Part shown: positions 1-8,375 of the stretch, in pieces
Position numbering within the stretch: the stretch's first letter is position 1
Layout of the letters: each line of letters opens with the position of its first letter
Assembly (NCBI RefSeq): GCF_014635325.1
Contig: NZ_BMCT01000002.1
Location: forward strand, 1-64,000
From: Azorhizobium oxalatiphilum
GTDB lineage: Bacteria > Pseudomonadota > Alphaproteobacteria > Rhizobiales > Xanthobacteraceae
DNA length: 64,000 nt
Direction of reading: 5' to 3'
Program-made: the position numbers and the translations under genes
Notes under the pieces: model-generated
Databases searched by the model: none
The model's input: only the letters and a program-made list of their open reading frames with translations
Told to the model about the DNA's origin: nothing

Positions 1-170
1 TCGAGGAACTTGGTGATGAGGTTGAAACAGGTGGTCTTGCCCGCCCCGTTCGGCCCGATCAGGGCGTGAATCGTGTGGCGGCGGATCTTCAGATTCACGT
101 TCTTGACGGCCGCGAACCCTTTGAACTCCTTCGTCAGGCCTTCGGCCTCGACGATGTATGGAACATCCAT
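1..170 (-). CDS. livG: Branched-chain amino acid-type ABC transporter ATPase (LivG-like), 5' part only
   Basis: The N-terminal 56 residues are visible; the rest lies beyond the left edge. The protein opens MDVPYIVEAEGLTKEFKGF and contains the Walker A motif GPNGAGKTT followed by CFNLIT, the pattern of LivG-type ATPases of branched-chain amino acid (HAAT family) importers. The start at 170 is supported by GGGAGGAAGA directly upstream. It could be the ATPase that works with the LivK-like binding protein at 8376-9623, because the two flank the mevalonate operon; that pairing is inference. Confidence 0.85.
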   Translation of the reverse strand, partial: MDVPYIVEAEGLTKEFKGFAAVKNVNLKIRRHTIHALIGPNGAGKTTCFNLITKFL

Positions 171-469
171 TCTTCCTCCCTTTCGGACGTGCGATTTTCG
201 CTTCTGTCCATGAATGCTGACGGTACCGCGGCTCGGCGATGTGCGGTCGTTGGTCCGTTGCTCGGTAAACTTCCTCTATCCGTCCGGCGGATCCCCGGAT
301 CGTCCGTCAGCCCCCTGCGGCGATGATCGCATCGCAGGCTGCCATAGCGGGATGTCACAGACCTGAACGCAAGGGAAGCAATCAGGACGTGCCGAAGATG
401 CAACCCCATGTTGCGGAGGCCGATTGTCTAGCCCGTCCGGGCAGGGCAGGGAAGGGCTTACGTCCCGGT
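171..469. other. Intergenic region upstream of livG-like gene and downstream of the MocR gene
   Basis: About 300 bases hold the ribosome binding site (171-180) and presumably the promoter of the leftward livG-like gene, plus the 3' flank of the MocR-type regulator. No convincing open frame, strong hairpin or recognisable operator was seen. Confidence 0.5.
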
Positions 470-1882
470 TCAGGCCCTGGTGCCGAAGCGGGACAGGAAA
501 TCGAGCAGCTGCGGGTGACTGGCATAGGCCACATTGATGCGGAACGCCGCCGGGCCCGGCTGTCGATCGGTGCGGAAAACGTTGCTGGGCGCCAGGAAGA
601 TGCTGCGTTCCGCCGCCAGCCGGCAGACCTCCTCCTCGTCCGTGCCCGGCGGCATTTCGAGCCACAGATAGAAGCCGCAGTCGCGCGGCGGGGACAGGGA
701 GAAGCCGATCGCCGAAAGGTCCGCCAGAGCCTGGATGGTGGCGCTCTCGATACGGCTGCGCAGCCGGCGCAGGTGACGCAGATAATGGCCATTGGCGATG
801 AGCCCGTGGACGAGACGCTCCACATGCTCGGAGGTGGCGACCCCCGTCACCAGCTTGATGTCGGCGAGGGCATCCGCAAGCCCCCGGCGGGCGGCCACGA
901 AGCCCACGCGCAAGGAGGCGGAGAGGGTCTTGGAGAAGGTGCCCACATAAAGCACGCGGTTGAGCTGATCGAGCCCGGCAAGGCGCGGGCTGGCGGGCGG
1001 CAGCAGATCGGCGAAGGGATCGTCCTCGACGATGGTGAAGCCATATTGCTCCGCCAGCCGCAGCAGGCCGTAGGCGGTGGTCAGGGAGAGCGTGGCGCCG
1101 GTGGGATTGTGGGCCAGGGACTGGGTGAAGAAGACCTTCGGCCGCTCCACCGCCAGCTTCGCCTCCAGATCTGCGAGGTCGGGACCGTCCGGCAGGCGGC
1201 GCACGCCGACGAGGCGCACCTTGCCGAGCCGCAGCTTGCCGAACAAAGGGTAATAGCCCGGCGTGTCCACGAACGCCGTGTCCCCCGGTTCGAGAAAGTG
1301 CCGCATGATGAGGTCGAGGGCATGATTGGCGCCGTGCGTCATCAGCACCTGTCCGTCGTCGCAGCGGATGCCGCGCTGGTTCAGGGTCTGCGCGATCTGT
1401 TCACGCAGCGGCAGAAAGCCGCGTGAGCTGCCGTAGCCGTGCTGGAAGGCGCCATGCGGCTTTCCGGCGCGGGCGAACTGGGCGCCGATCTCCGAGCCCT
1501 CCATCCATGAGGCGGGCGGGCGGCCATCGCCGGGGCGCAGTTCGTAATGATGATCCAGCTGCTCACGCAGCAGGGACACCAGATCGAGCGCCTCGGCCAC
1601 ATGGGGGCGGGGCTGCACCGCCGGCACCCAGTCGTTTGAAATGACGTAATAGCCGGAGCCGGGGCGGGCCTCCAACTGTCCGGTGGCGACCAGACGGTCA
1701 TAGACCTCGGCCATGGTGTTTTTCGAGACGCCATGGCGTTCCGCCCCCTTGCGGACGGAGGCCATCTTCTCTCCCGCCTTCAGCTCGCTGGCGGCAATAC
1801 GCCGCCCCAGCTCCTCCACCAGGGCATCCACTCTGGTCCGTGGCGGCTCTTTGCGTTCGAACTGACCCAGAGATATGACCAT
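470..1882 (-). CDS. MocR-type transcriptional regulator (GntR HTH fused to aminotransferase-like domain)
   Basis: This 470-residue protein has a GntR winged-helix domain (about residues 12-80, with SVRKGAERHGVSKNTMAEVYDRL) joined to a fold-type I PLP aminotransferase-like domain. Seen in the latter are HNPTG (about 259-263) and the PLP-lysine motif GTFSKTL, with Lys318 as the likely Schiff-base lysine. MocR proteins usually sense an amine, amino acid or PLP-related ligand and control a neighbouring divergent operon. The start MVISLGQF was chosen because the longer frame would run through the divergent promoter and gives unlikely sequence. It is divergent from mvaA and is the obvious candidate regulator of the mevalonate operon. 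The ligand cannot be read from sequence. Confidence 0.88.
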   Translation of the reverse strand: MVISLGQFERKEPPRTRVDALVEELGRRIAASELKAGEKMASVRKGAERHGVSKNTMAEVYDRLVATGQLEARPGSGYYVISNDWVPAVQPRPHVAEALDLVSLLREQLDHHYELRPGDGRPPASWMEGSEIGAQFARAGKPHGAFQHGYGSSRGFLPLREQIAQTLNQRGIRCDDGQVLMTHGANHALDLIMRHFLEPGDTAFVDTPGYYPLFGKLRLGKVRLVGVRRLPDGPDLADLEAKLAVERPKVFFTQSLAHNPTGATLSLTTAYGLLRLAEQYGFTIVEDDPFADLLPPASPRLAGLDQLNRVLYVGTFSKTLSASLRVGFVAARRGLADALADIKLVTGVATSEHVERLVHGLIANGHYLRHLRRLRSRIESATIQALADLSAIGFSLSPPRDCGFYLWLEMPPGTDEEEVCRLAAERSIFLAPSNVFRTDRQPGPAAFRINVAYASHPQLLDFLSRFGTRA

Positions 1883-2085
1883 GACAGTCCCATTGAAACT
1901 CGGGAGAACTGTCCCTTGATTGCTGGCAATCGGGGGGACAGTCTCCGGAGCATACCGCCGGTTCAAAGGCGGAAAAAGGGAGAAGTCGGGAGGAATTCGA
2001 GGGGGTGGAGCCCGTCTCGAAAGCCCTGTTCTGTCTGCCTTTTCCGCCAAGACGGCGTTGCAGGATGCAGAGAGAAGGGGTGTTC
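1883..2085. promoter_or_regulatory. Divergent promoter region with three GACAGT/ACTGTC half-sites
   Basis: This 203-bp gap separates the MocR gene from mvaA. ACTGTCCC (1908-1915) and GGGACAGT (1935-1942) form an inverted repeat 19 bases apart, and a further GACAGT lies at 1883-1888, touching the MocR start codon. MocR and GntR proteins commonly bind paired half-sites in their own divergent promoter, so these are candidate operators for activation of mvaA and autoregulation. The mvaA ribosome binding site GAAGGGG lies at 2074-2080. Confidence 0.5.
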
Positions 2086-3378
2086 ATGTCCTCCACGTTT
2101 CCCCAGAATGCGCGCTCTTCGCGCATCAGCGGCTTCCACAAGATGTCCCCCGAGCAGCGCCTGGCTGAAGTGGAAAGCTTCGCCGGCCTCGACGCGGCGA
2201 CCACGGCGCAGCTGGGCAAGGCGGGCAACATCGACCCCCATCTTGCTGATCACATGATCGAAAACGCCATCTCGACCATCTCCATCCCGGTGGGCATCGC
2301 CACCAATGTGAAGGTGGACGGGCGCGACGTGCTGGTGCCCATGGCCACCGAAGAATCGTCCGTGGTGGCCGCGGTCTGCAATTCGGCCCGCCAGTGCTAC
2401 GACGCCGGCGGCTTCATCACCTCCATGTCCTCCACCAACATGATCGCCCAGATCCAGCTGGTGGGCGCGAGCGATCCCGAGAATGCCCGCATCCGCATTC
2501 TGGAGCGCAAGGCCGAGATCGCCGAGATCTGCGATGCCTGCGATCCCATGCTGGTGAAGCTCGGCGGCGGCTTCCGCGATCTGGAAGTGCGCATCATCGA
2601 GAGCAAGGGTGGCCCGATGGTGATCACCCACATCATCGTCGACACCCGCGACGCCATGGGCGCCAACGCGGTCAACACCATGGCCGAGCGCCTCGCGCCG
2701 CAGATCGAGGGCTGGGGGCAGGGCAAGGTCTATCTGCGCATCCTGTCCAACCTCGCCGATCGCCGTCTGGCCCGCGCGCGGGCGACCTGGCCGGTGGAAG
2801 CCATCGGCGGCGAGAAGGTGCGCGACGGCATGATCGCCGCCTACCAGTTCGCCGCAGCCGATCCCTACCGGGCCTCGACCCACAACAAGGGCATCATGAA
2901 CGGCATCTCGGCCGTGGTGCTGGCCACCGGCAACGACACCCGTGCGGTGGAAGCCGGCGCCCACACCTACGCCGCCCGCAATGGCCGCTACACCAGCCTC
3001 ACCCATTGGGAAGCCGACAAGGACGGCAACCTGACGGGCGCCATTGAGCTGCCGCTCGCCGTCGGCCTGATCGGCGGCGCCACCAAGATCCATCCCACCG
3101 CGCAGGCCTGCCTGAAGGTGCTGGGCGTCTCCACGGCTTCGGAACTGGCCCAGATCATCGCGGCCGTGGGCCTCGCGCAGAACTTCGGTGCCATGAAGGC
3201 TCTGGCCACCGTGGGCATCCAGCAGGGCCACATGTCGCTGCACGCCAACAACGTCGCCATCGCGGTCGGCGCGGTGGGCGAGGAAGTGGCGGCGCTGGCC
3301 GCCATCCTGGTGGAGAAGAAGCAGGTGCGTCAGGACGTGGCCGTCGCCGAACTCGCCAAGCTGCGCGGTCAGGGCTGA
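2086..3378 (+). CDS. mvaA: Hydroxymethylglutaryl-CoA reductase, degradative (class II)
   Basis: This 430-residue protein closely matches the degradative HMG-CoA reductase of Pseudomonas mevalonii in length and motifs. Seen: ENAISTISIPVGIATNV near residue 60, the EE pair (89-90) containing the expected catalytic Glu, THNKGIMNG with Lys268, TGNDTRAVEA with Asp284, GHMSLH with His382, and the nucleotide-binding stretch RDAMGAN near 189. In the class II direction it oxidises mevalonate plus CoA to HMG-CoA using two NAD+. The start MSSTFPQ has GAAGGGG six bases upstream; longer starts at 2005 and 2065 are less well supported. It is the first gene of the operon and is followed, after two transporter-like genes, by HMG-CoA lyase, which fits catabolism rather than isoprenoid synthesis. 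Confidence 0.93.
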   Translation: MSSTFPQNARSSRISGFHKMSPEQRLAEVESFAGLDAATTAQLGKAGNIDPHLADHMIENAISTISIPVGIATNVKVDGRDVLVPMATEESSVVAAVCNSARQCYDAGGFITSMSSTNMIAQIQLVGASDPENARIRILERKAEIAEICDACDPMLVKLGGGFRDLEVRIIESKGGPMVITHIIVDTRDAMGANAVNTMAERLAPQIEGWGQGKVYLRILSNLADRRLARARATWPVEAIGGEKVRDGMIAAYQFAAADPYRASTHNKGIMNGISAVVLATGNDTRAVEAGAHTYAARNGRYTSLTHWEADKDGNLTGAIELPLAVGLIGGATKIHPTAQACLKVLGVSTASELAQIIAAVGLAQNFGAMKALATVGIQQGHMSLHANNVAIAVGAVGEEVAALAAILVEKKQVRQDVAVAELAKLRGQG

Positions 3379-3842
3379 TGGAAAACCGTCCTTCCGATCC
3401 CCGTGCCGCCGTGACCGACGGCGCCATGAAATATGCCGAGGTCTGGGGCGATACGGTCGACCTGAAGGACCTGGCCAAGGCCGTTGTGATCGGGGGCGTC
3501 ATCGCCCTCGCTTGCTACCTTATCGCGGGGCGCGTCCTGATGGCCTATGCGCCCTCGGCGCAGATCGCCCGCACCTACGCCATGCTGTTCGGCCTTCTGG
3601 GCTGCATCGGCGCGGGCGCCCTGTGCGCCCGCCTTTTCGCCCCCAAGCGCGATCTCAGCGAGGGCACGCATGACGATGCGTGGCGCGATGAAGCCCTCGC
3701 GGCGCTTGCCGAAGGCGGCCGGTTCGGCCGCACCGAGGACCTGCCGGCGGTGGTGCAGGCAGAGATGAAAGAGCTCGGGCTCTACGACACATTCGTGCGT
3801 TATGAGGCGGTTCTCCGCCAGGATGAGGCGAAGAACTCATGA
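3378..3842 (+). CDS. Small membrane protein, putative partner (TctB-like) of the following permease
   Basis: 154 residues with two predicted membrane helices (about 35-58 and 67-88), a polar N-terminus and an acidic soluble C-terminal half rich in Glu and Asp. No family is recognised with certainty. Its start overlaps the mvaA stop (TGATG) and its stop overlaps the start of the TctA-like gene (ATGA), so translation of all three is coupled. Position suggests a small subunit equivalent to TctB of tripartite tricarboxylate transporters, although TctB usually has four helices. Confidence 0.6.
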   Translation: MENRPSDPRAAVTDGAMKYAEVWGDTVDLKDLAKAVVIGGVIALACYLIAGRVLMAYAPSAQIARTYAMLFGLLGCIGAGALCARLFAPKRDLSEGTHDDAWRDEALAALAEGGRFGRTEDLPAVVQAEMKELGLYDTFVRYEAVLRQDEAKNS

Positions 3843-5227
3843 CACCTCTCATGTACGACATCATGGTCGCAGTGGGCATGGGCCTGCTGGGCGCGGTGCT
3901 GTTCAGCGCCATCGGCCTGATCTCCGGCACCGACGAGACCACCACCATCGCGCCGGTGACGCTGCTGGTGGTGCTGCTGGGTACGCCGCCTGCGGGCGTG
4001 TTCACCTTCTGGCTGGCGGCGGCCGTCTCCAAGCACATGACGCATGCGGTGCCGACCGCGCTGCTGGGCATTCCAGGCGATACATTGGCGGTGCCGCTGA
4101 TGCCGCAGGCCACCAGCCTGCGCAATCTCGGCGTGCCGCACATCGCCCTGCGCAAGATGATCTCCGGCGCCATCATCGCCGCCTTCGTCTCGGTGCCGCT
4201 GGCGGTGCTGTTCGCCGTGCTGCTGGCGCCGTTCGGACCCTACATCACCAGCTCCGCGCCCTGGATCTTCCTGGCGGCGGCGCTCGGCGTGGCCTATTTC
4301 TCGCCGGGCCGCTGGGCTTCGGTGGCGGCGCTCGTCCCGTTCGTCCTGCTGATCGTGGGCCTGCAGACGGTGACGAAGAGCTACGGCATCAGCCTCGGCG
4401 TGAGCTACTTCCTCGGCATCGCCATCGGCCCGCTGGTGGCGGACCTGTTCGCCGTGATCTCGCCGATCGATCGCCGGCGCATGATGCGCAGCGCGCCGCG
4501 CAGCTTCGTGCTGGCGCCGGACGTGAAGTCCTGGGGCGGCTACTTCCCCAACCCCTTCCGCGTGCTGGATCGCTCCCAGACCGGCTGGACCCTCGTCACC
4601 GCCGCCATCTCCTCGGCCACCTTCGTGTTCAGCCCGGTGGCGATGACGGTGATGCTGGGCGAAGTGGTGGGCGCGCGGGTGAAGCATGCCTATCATCGCC
4701 TGACCTCGGTGCTCGCCGCGCGAAACGGCGTGTCGGAGGCCACCTATGTGGCCGAGGCGCTGATCCCGCTCATCGCCTTCGGCCTGCCGCTGTCGCCGGT
4801 GGCGGCCGGTCCTGCTGCGCCGCTGTTCAACGCGCCGCCGGTCTTCACCATCAACAACGCCACGGGCGAGATCCATAACCTGCACACCATGATGACGCCG
4901 CTGGAGTTCCTCGGCTACGGCATGATCGCGGTGCTGCTGGCGGGTCTGATCGCTTATCCCTTCGCCATGAACTACGCCCGCTCGGCTGCGGCTTTCGTCT
5001 CGCGCAAGCTCAGCCATGAGGCCATCATCGCCACCTTCGTGGGTCTGGTGCTGGTCATCGGCACCTGGGAAGGCGGGCCGCTGGCCCTTATGGTGATCAT
5101 GACCGTGGGTCTCGTGGGCGGCACCCTGTACCGGACGCTCGGTCTGAATACCGGCGTGCAGTTCATGGGCTATTACGCCGCCGTCCTGAGCGTGCCCACC
5201 ATCGCGAAGCTCGTGACCGGAGGGTGA
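3839..5227 (+). CDS. TctA-like multi-spanning permease, putative mevalonate/HMG or organic acid transporter
   Basis: 462 residues with about 10-12 hydrophobic segments. The first half has LLGIPGDT (about 76-82), resembling the GIPGD motif of tripartite tricarboxylate transporter TctA proteins. The internal repeat appears as EALIPLIAFGLPLSP (about 302-316), where the second GIPG has drifted. It is translationally coupled to the upstream small membrane protein and lies between HMG-CoA reductase and HMG-CoA lyase. The substrate is therefore inferred to be mevalonate, 3-hydroxy-3-methylglutarate or a related branched acid. A dedicated TctC-type binding protein is absent; the binding protein at 8376 belongs to a different family. 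Confidence 0.7.
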   Translation: MTPLMYDIMVAVGMGLLGAVLFSAIGLISGTDETTTIAPVTLLVVLLGTPPAGVFTFWLAAAVSKHMTHAVPTALLGIPGDTLAVPLMPQATSLRNLGVPHIALRKMISGAIIAAFVSVPLAVLFAVLLAPFGPYITSSAPWIFLAAALGVAYFSPGRWASVAALVPFVLLIVGLQTVTKSYGISLGVSYFLGIAIGPLVADLFAVISPIDRRRMMRSAPRSFVLAPDVKSWGGYFPNPFRVLDRSQTGWTLVTAAISSATFVFSPVAMTVMLGEVVGARVKHAYHRLTSVLAARNGVSEATYVAEALIPLIAFGLPLSPVAAGPAAPLFNAPPVFTINNATGEIHNLHTMMTPLEFLGYGMIAVLLAGLIAYPFAMNYARSAAAFVSRKLSHEAIIATFVGLVLVIGTWEGGPLALMVIMTVGLVGGTLYRTLGLNTGVQFMGYYAAVLSVPTIAKLVTGG

Positions 5228-5229
5228 GC

Positions 5230-6135
5230 ATGGGTATTCCATCGCAGGTTCGCATCGTCGAGGTGGGCCCACGCGACGGGCTCCAGAACGAGGCGACGCC
5301 CGTCTCCGTGGCGGCCCGCGTGGCCTTCGTCGAGGCGCTGGTCGCAGCGGGGCTGACCACCGTGGAGGCGGGGAGCTTCGTGTCGCCCAAGTGGGTGCCG
5401 CAGATGGCCGGGACCGATCAGGTGCTGGCCGCTCTGCCGGCGCGGCCCGGCGTGTGGTTCCCGGTGCTGGCGCCCAACATGCAGGGCTTCCTGGCGGCGC
5501 AGGCCGCCGGGGCGCAGGAGATCGCCGTGTTCGGTGCGGCCTCGGAGACCTTCTCCAAGCGCAACACCAACTGCACCATCGCCGAGAGCCTCGAGCGCTT
5601 CCGGCCGGTGTGCGAGGCGGCAGCCGCCGCCGGCATCCGCGTGCGTGGCTATGTCTCCTGCGTGCTCGGCTGCCCCTATGAGGGCGAAGTCCCGGTCAGC
5701 AAGGTGGTGGAAGTGGCCGGCGCGCTGGCCGCCATGGGCTGCTACGAAATCTCGCTTGGCGACACCATCGGCGTCGGCACGCCGCTCAAATCCCGCGCCA
5801 TGCTGGAAGCGGTGGCGGGCGTGGTGCCCATGGAGCGCCTCGCGGTGCATTTCCATGACACCTATGGGCAGGCGCTGGCCAACATCCTGGCCTGCTTGGA
5901 AGCGGGCGTGAGCGTGATCGACGCGGCGGCGGGCGGCCTCGGCGGCTGCCCCTATGCGGCGGGGGCGAGCGGCAACGTCGCCACCGAGGATCTCGTCTAC
6001 ATGCTGGACGGCATGGGCGTGACCAGCGGCGTCTCGCTGGACGGCGTGCTCGCCGCGGCCCGCCTGATCACGGCGGAACTGGGCAGCGAGCCCCGCTCGC
6101 GCCTGTCGAAGGCCCGCCCGGCCATTCAGGGTTGA
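5230..6135 (+). CDS. mvaB: Hydroxymethylglutaryl-CoA lyase
   Basis: 301 residues, DRE-TIM metallolyase family. Seen: VEVGPRDGLQNE with Arg15 and Asp16, SFVSPKWVPQMA, LGDTIGVGTP, metal-binding HFHD (His207, His209) and the family signature GLGGCPYA with Cys240, the mobile-loop cysteine. It cleaves HMG-CoA to acetyl-CoA and acetoacetate, the step after HMG-CoA reductase in mevalonate degradation and the last step of leucine degradation. ATG 5230 is preferred because GGAGGG lies at 5219-5224; the GTG at 5224 would overlap this Shine-Dalgarno sequence. It follows the TctA-like permease gene by two bases. Confidence 0.93.
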   Translation: MGIPSQVRIVEVGPRDGLQNEATPVSVAARVAFVEALVAAGLTTVEAGSFVSPKWVPQMAGTDQVLAALPARPGVWFPVLAPNMQGFLAAQAAGAQEIAVFGAASETFSKRNTNCTIAESLERFRPVCEAAAAAGIRVRGYVSCVLGCPYEGEVPVSKVVEVAGALAAMGCYEISLGDTIGVGTPLKSRAMLEAVAGVVPMERLAVHFHDTYGQALANILACLEAGVSVIDAAAGGLGGCPYAAGASGNVATEDLVYMLDGMGVTSGVSLDGVLAAARLITAELGSEPRSRLSKARPAIQG

Positions 6136-6141
6136 TACGGG

Positions 6142-6171
6142 ACCGCGCCGGCACATCGTCGCCGGCGCGGT
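6142..6171 (+). terminator. Strong hairpin between HMG-CoA lyase and CoA-transferase genes
   Basis: ACCGCGCCGGC (6142-6152) pairs perfectly with GCCGGCGCGGT (6161-6171) around an 8-base loop. No T-run follows, so it may be a partial terminator or mRNA-processing hairpin dividing the operon into two expression segments. Confidence 0.5.
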
Positions 6172-6233
6172 TCATGACAATGGGCCGGGGGGCTAAGCCT
6201 CCAAGAGCCTTGTATTGTGTAAGGGAGTAGACC

Positions 6234-7487
6234 ATGCCGAATGACCGCACCGCCACCCCGGCGGGAGCCGCCCCGCATGCGGCGGCCGGCGGCCCGCTGA
6301 AGGGCGTCAAGGTTCTGGACATCACACGCGTGGTGGCCGGCCCCTATTGCGCGATGCTCCTCGCGGATCTCGGCGCGACCGTGATCAAGGTCGAGCATCC
6401 GGACGATCCCGATTATGCCCGCTCCTTCCCGCCCTTCGTCGCCTCCGACGATGCGGAGCTGAGCGCCTTCTTCACCCAGTTCAACCGCAACAAGCTCGGC
6501 ATCTCGCTGAACATGAAGACGGAGGACGGGCGCGCGCTGCTCAAGAAGCTGGTGCGCGAGGTGGATGTGCTGGTGGAGAATTTCCGCCCCGGCACCATGG
6601 AGAAGCTCGGCCTCGGATATGAGGTTCTGAAGCTCGAAAATCCGAAGCTGGTCTACACCGCCATCAGCGGCTTCGGCCGCACCGGCCCCAACTCCTCCCG
6701 CCCCGCCTATGACAATACGGGGCAGGCGGTGGGCGGGCTGTGGTCCATGAACGGCTATGCCGACCGTCCGCCGGTGCGGGTCGGCACCATCATCGGCGAT
6801 CTGGCCGCCTCCCTCTATGCCGCCATCGGCACGCTGGCCGCGCTGCGGCAGGTGGAGCGTGGCGGCGAGGGGCAGGTGGTGGACGTCTCGCAGCAGGATT
6901 CGGTGCTTAGCCTCACCGAGAATGCGGTGGTGCGCTACACCACCAAGGGCGAGATCGCCTCGCCGCTGGGCAGCGAGCACCCCTTCGTGCGCCCCTACGG
7001 CCAGTTCCCCTGCAAGGACGGCTACGTCTTCTTCGGCGGCTATACGGACAAGTTCTGGAAGCTGACCTGCCAGATGTTCGGCGAACCCGAGGTGGCGAAC
7101 GATCCCGAGATCGACACCATGGAGAAGCGCTTCGATGCCGATGTGGCGGAGCGGCGCGTGCGGCCTATCCTTGAGCGCTGGTTCAGCAATTACACCAAGG
7201 CCGAGCTGGAGGAGATGGCGGGCGACGTCATCCCCATGAGCGCCATCAAGAACATCAAGGAAGTGGTTGAGGATCCGCACATCGCGGCCCGCAACATGAT
7301 CGTCAACGTGCCTGTGGGCGCGCAGATGGTGCGCATGTTCGGCCAGCCGGTGAAGCTCAGCGGCGCCCCGGAAGGCGATTTCGCCAAGGCTCCGGACGTG
7401 GGCGAGCATAATCTGGAGGTCTATGCCCGGCTTGCCGGTCTCTCGCGCGAGGAGATCGAGCGCCTTCAGGCCAGCGGGGTGATCTGA
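6234..7487 (+). CDS. Class III (CaiB/BaiF-type) acyl-CoA transferase
   Basis: 417 residues of the family III CoA-transferase fold. Seen: VLDITRVVAGPYCAMLLADLGA near the N-terminus, VIKVEHP, VENFRPGTMEKLGLGYE, and GTIIGDLAA with Asp189, the aspartate expected to form the acyl-anhydride intermediate. Such enzymes move CoA between carboxylic acids. The start has AAGGGAG six bases upstream. Linked to HMG-CoA lyase and a hydratase, it may activate a branched dicarboxylate (HMG, 3-methylglutaconate or similar) so that it enters the pathway at HMG-CoA; the substrate is inferred only from position. Confidence 0.85.
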   Translation: MPNDRTATPAGAAPHAAAGGPLKGVKVLDITRVVAGPYCAMLLADLGATVIKVEHPDDPDYARSFPPFVASDDAELSAFFTQFNRNKLGISLNMKTEDGRALLKKLVREVDVLVENFRPGTMEKLGLGYEVLKLENPKLVYTAISGFGRTGPNSSRPAYDNTGQAVGGLWSMNGYADRPPVRVGTIIGDLAASLYAAIGTLAALRQVERGGEGQVVDVSQQDSVLSLTENAVVRYTTKGEIASPLGSEHPFVRPYGQFPCKDGYVFFGGYTDKFWKLTCQMFGEPEVANDPEIDTMEKRFDADVAERRVRPILERWFSNYTKAELEEMAGDVIPMSAIKNIKEVVEDPHIAARNMIVNVPVGAQMVRMFGQPVKLSGAPEGDFAKAPDVGEHNLEVYARLAGLSREEIERLQASGVI

Positions 7488-7488
7488 C

Positions 7489-8247
7489 ATGGCCATCGAA
7501 TTCGAAAAGACCGACGGCATTGCCACCATCCGGATCGCCCGTCCGGAGAAGCTGAATGCCCTTTCCCTCCAGATGTATGAGGATCTGGGCAAGGCTTTCA
7601 TCGCGGCGCGCGACGATGACGATGTGCGCGTGGTGGTGCTCACCGGCAGCGGCGAAAAGGCCTTCTGCGTCGGCGCGGACCTGACCGAATCCATTCCGGC
7701 GCTGGCCGAAGGGCGCTTCGACATCAGCGCCTGGGATCCGGCCCATGTGAAGGGGCTGGACTTCTACAAGCCGCTCATCTGCGCCGTGCGCGGCCTGTGC
7801 ATCGGCGGCGGCTTCGAGATCATGCTGGCCAGCGACATCCGCATCGCCGCCTCGGACGCCGTGTTCCAGCTGCCGGAACCCGCCCACGGCTTCGTGCCGG
7901 CGGGCGGCACGCTGGTGCGCCTCGTGCGGCAGATCGGCTATGCCCACGCCATGGAAGTGATGCTCACCGGCCGCCGGCTGTCGGCGCAGGAGCTGGAGCG
8001 CTTCGGCATCCTCAACCACGTGGTGGCGGCGGACGAGGTGGAGGCGCGCGCGCAGGAAATGGCGGCGCGGATCGCCCGGCTGAGCCCGCTCGCCGTGCAG
8101 ACCATCAAGAAGGCCGCCCTCACGCTGCAGGATCTGCCGTGGGACGAAGCCTTCGCGCGCGAGGCGATCCTCGGGCAGGAGACCTTCACCAGCCCCGACG
8201 CCAAGCGCGGCCTTGCGGCCTTCGCGGCCCGCGCCAGCAAGGGCTGA
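7489..8247 (+). CDS. Enoyl-CoA hydratase/isomerase family protein
   Basis: 252 residues of the crotonase family. The oxyanion-hole region RGLCIGGGFE and the two catalytic glutamates of true hydratases are present (Glu110 in GGGFE and Glu130 in QLPE, spaced 20 apart as in crotonase). This supports hydratase rather than isomerase-only activity. The gene starts one base after the CoA-transferase stop. A 3-methylglutaconyl-CoA hydratase role (producing HMG-CoA, as LiuC/AUH does) would make the pair with the CoA-transferase a second entry to HMG-CoA; this is inference. Confidence 0.87.
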   Translation: MAIEFEKTDGIATIRIARPEKLNALSLQMYEDLGKAFIAARDDDDVRVVVLTGSGEKAFCVGADLTESIPALAEGRFDISAWDPAHVKGLDFYKPLICAVRGLCIGGGFEIMLASDIRIAASDAVFQLPEPAHGFVPAGGTLVRLVRQIGYAHAMEVMLTGRRLSAQELERFGILNHVVAADEVEARAQEMAARIARLSPLAVQTIKKAALTLQDLPWDEAFAREAILGQETFTSPDAKRGLAAFAARASKG

Positions 8248-8375
8248 GCGGCGCGCCAACGCCGTCAGCCGGATCCGTGGCGCCGGTATTCGCCCGCGGA
8301 GAGAAAGATCACCCGCTGCCTTATCGGGCAGGGACACGTTTAACCGCCAGACAAACACAACAAAGGGATGGAAAC

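Noticed and set aside
1963-3243. A 426-codon minus-strand frame opposite mvaA
   Set aside because: Histidine- and glycine-rich composition with no motif; antisense to the well supported HMG-CoA reductase.
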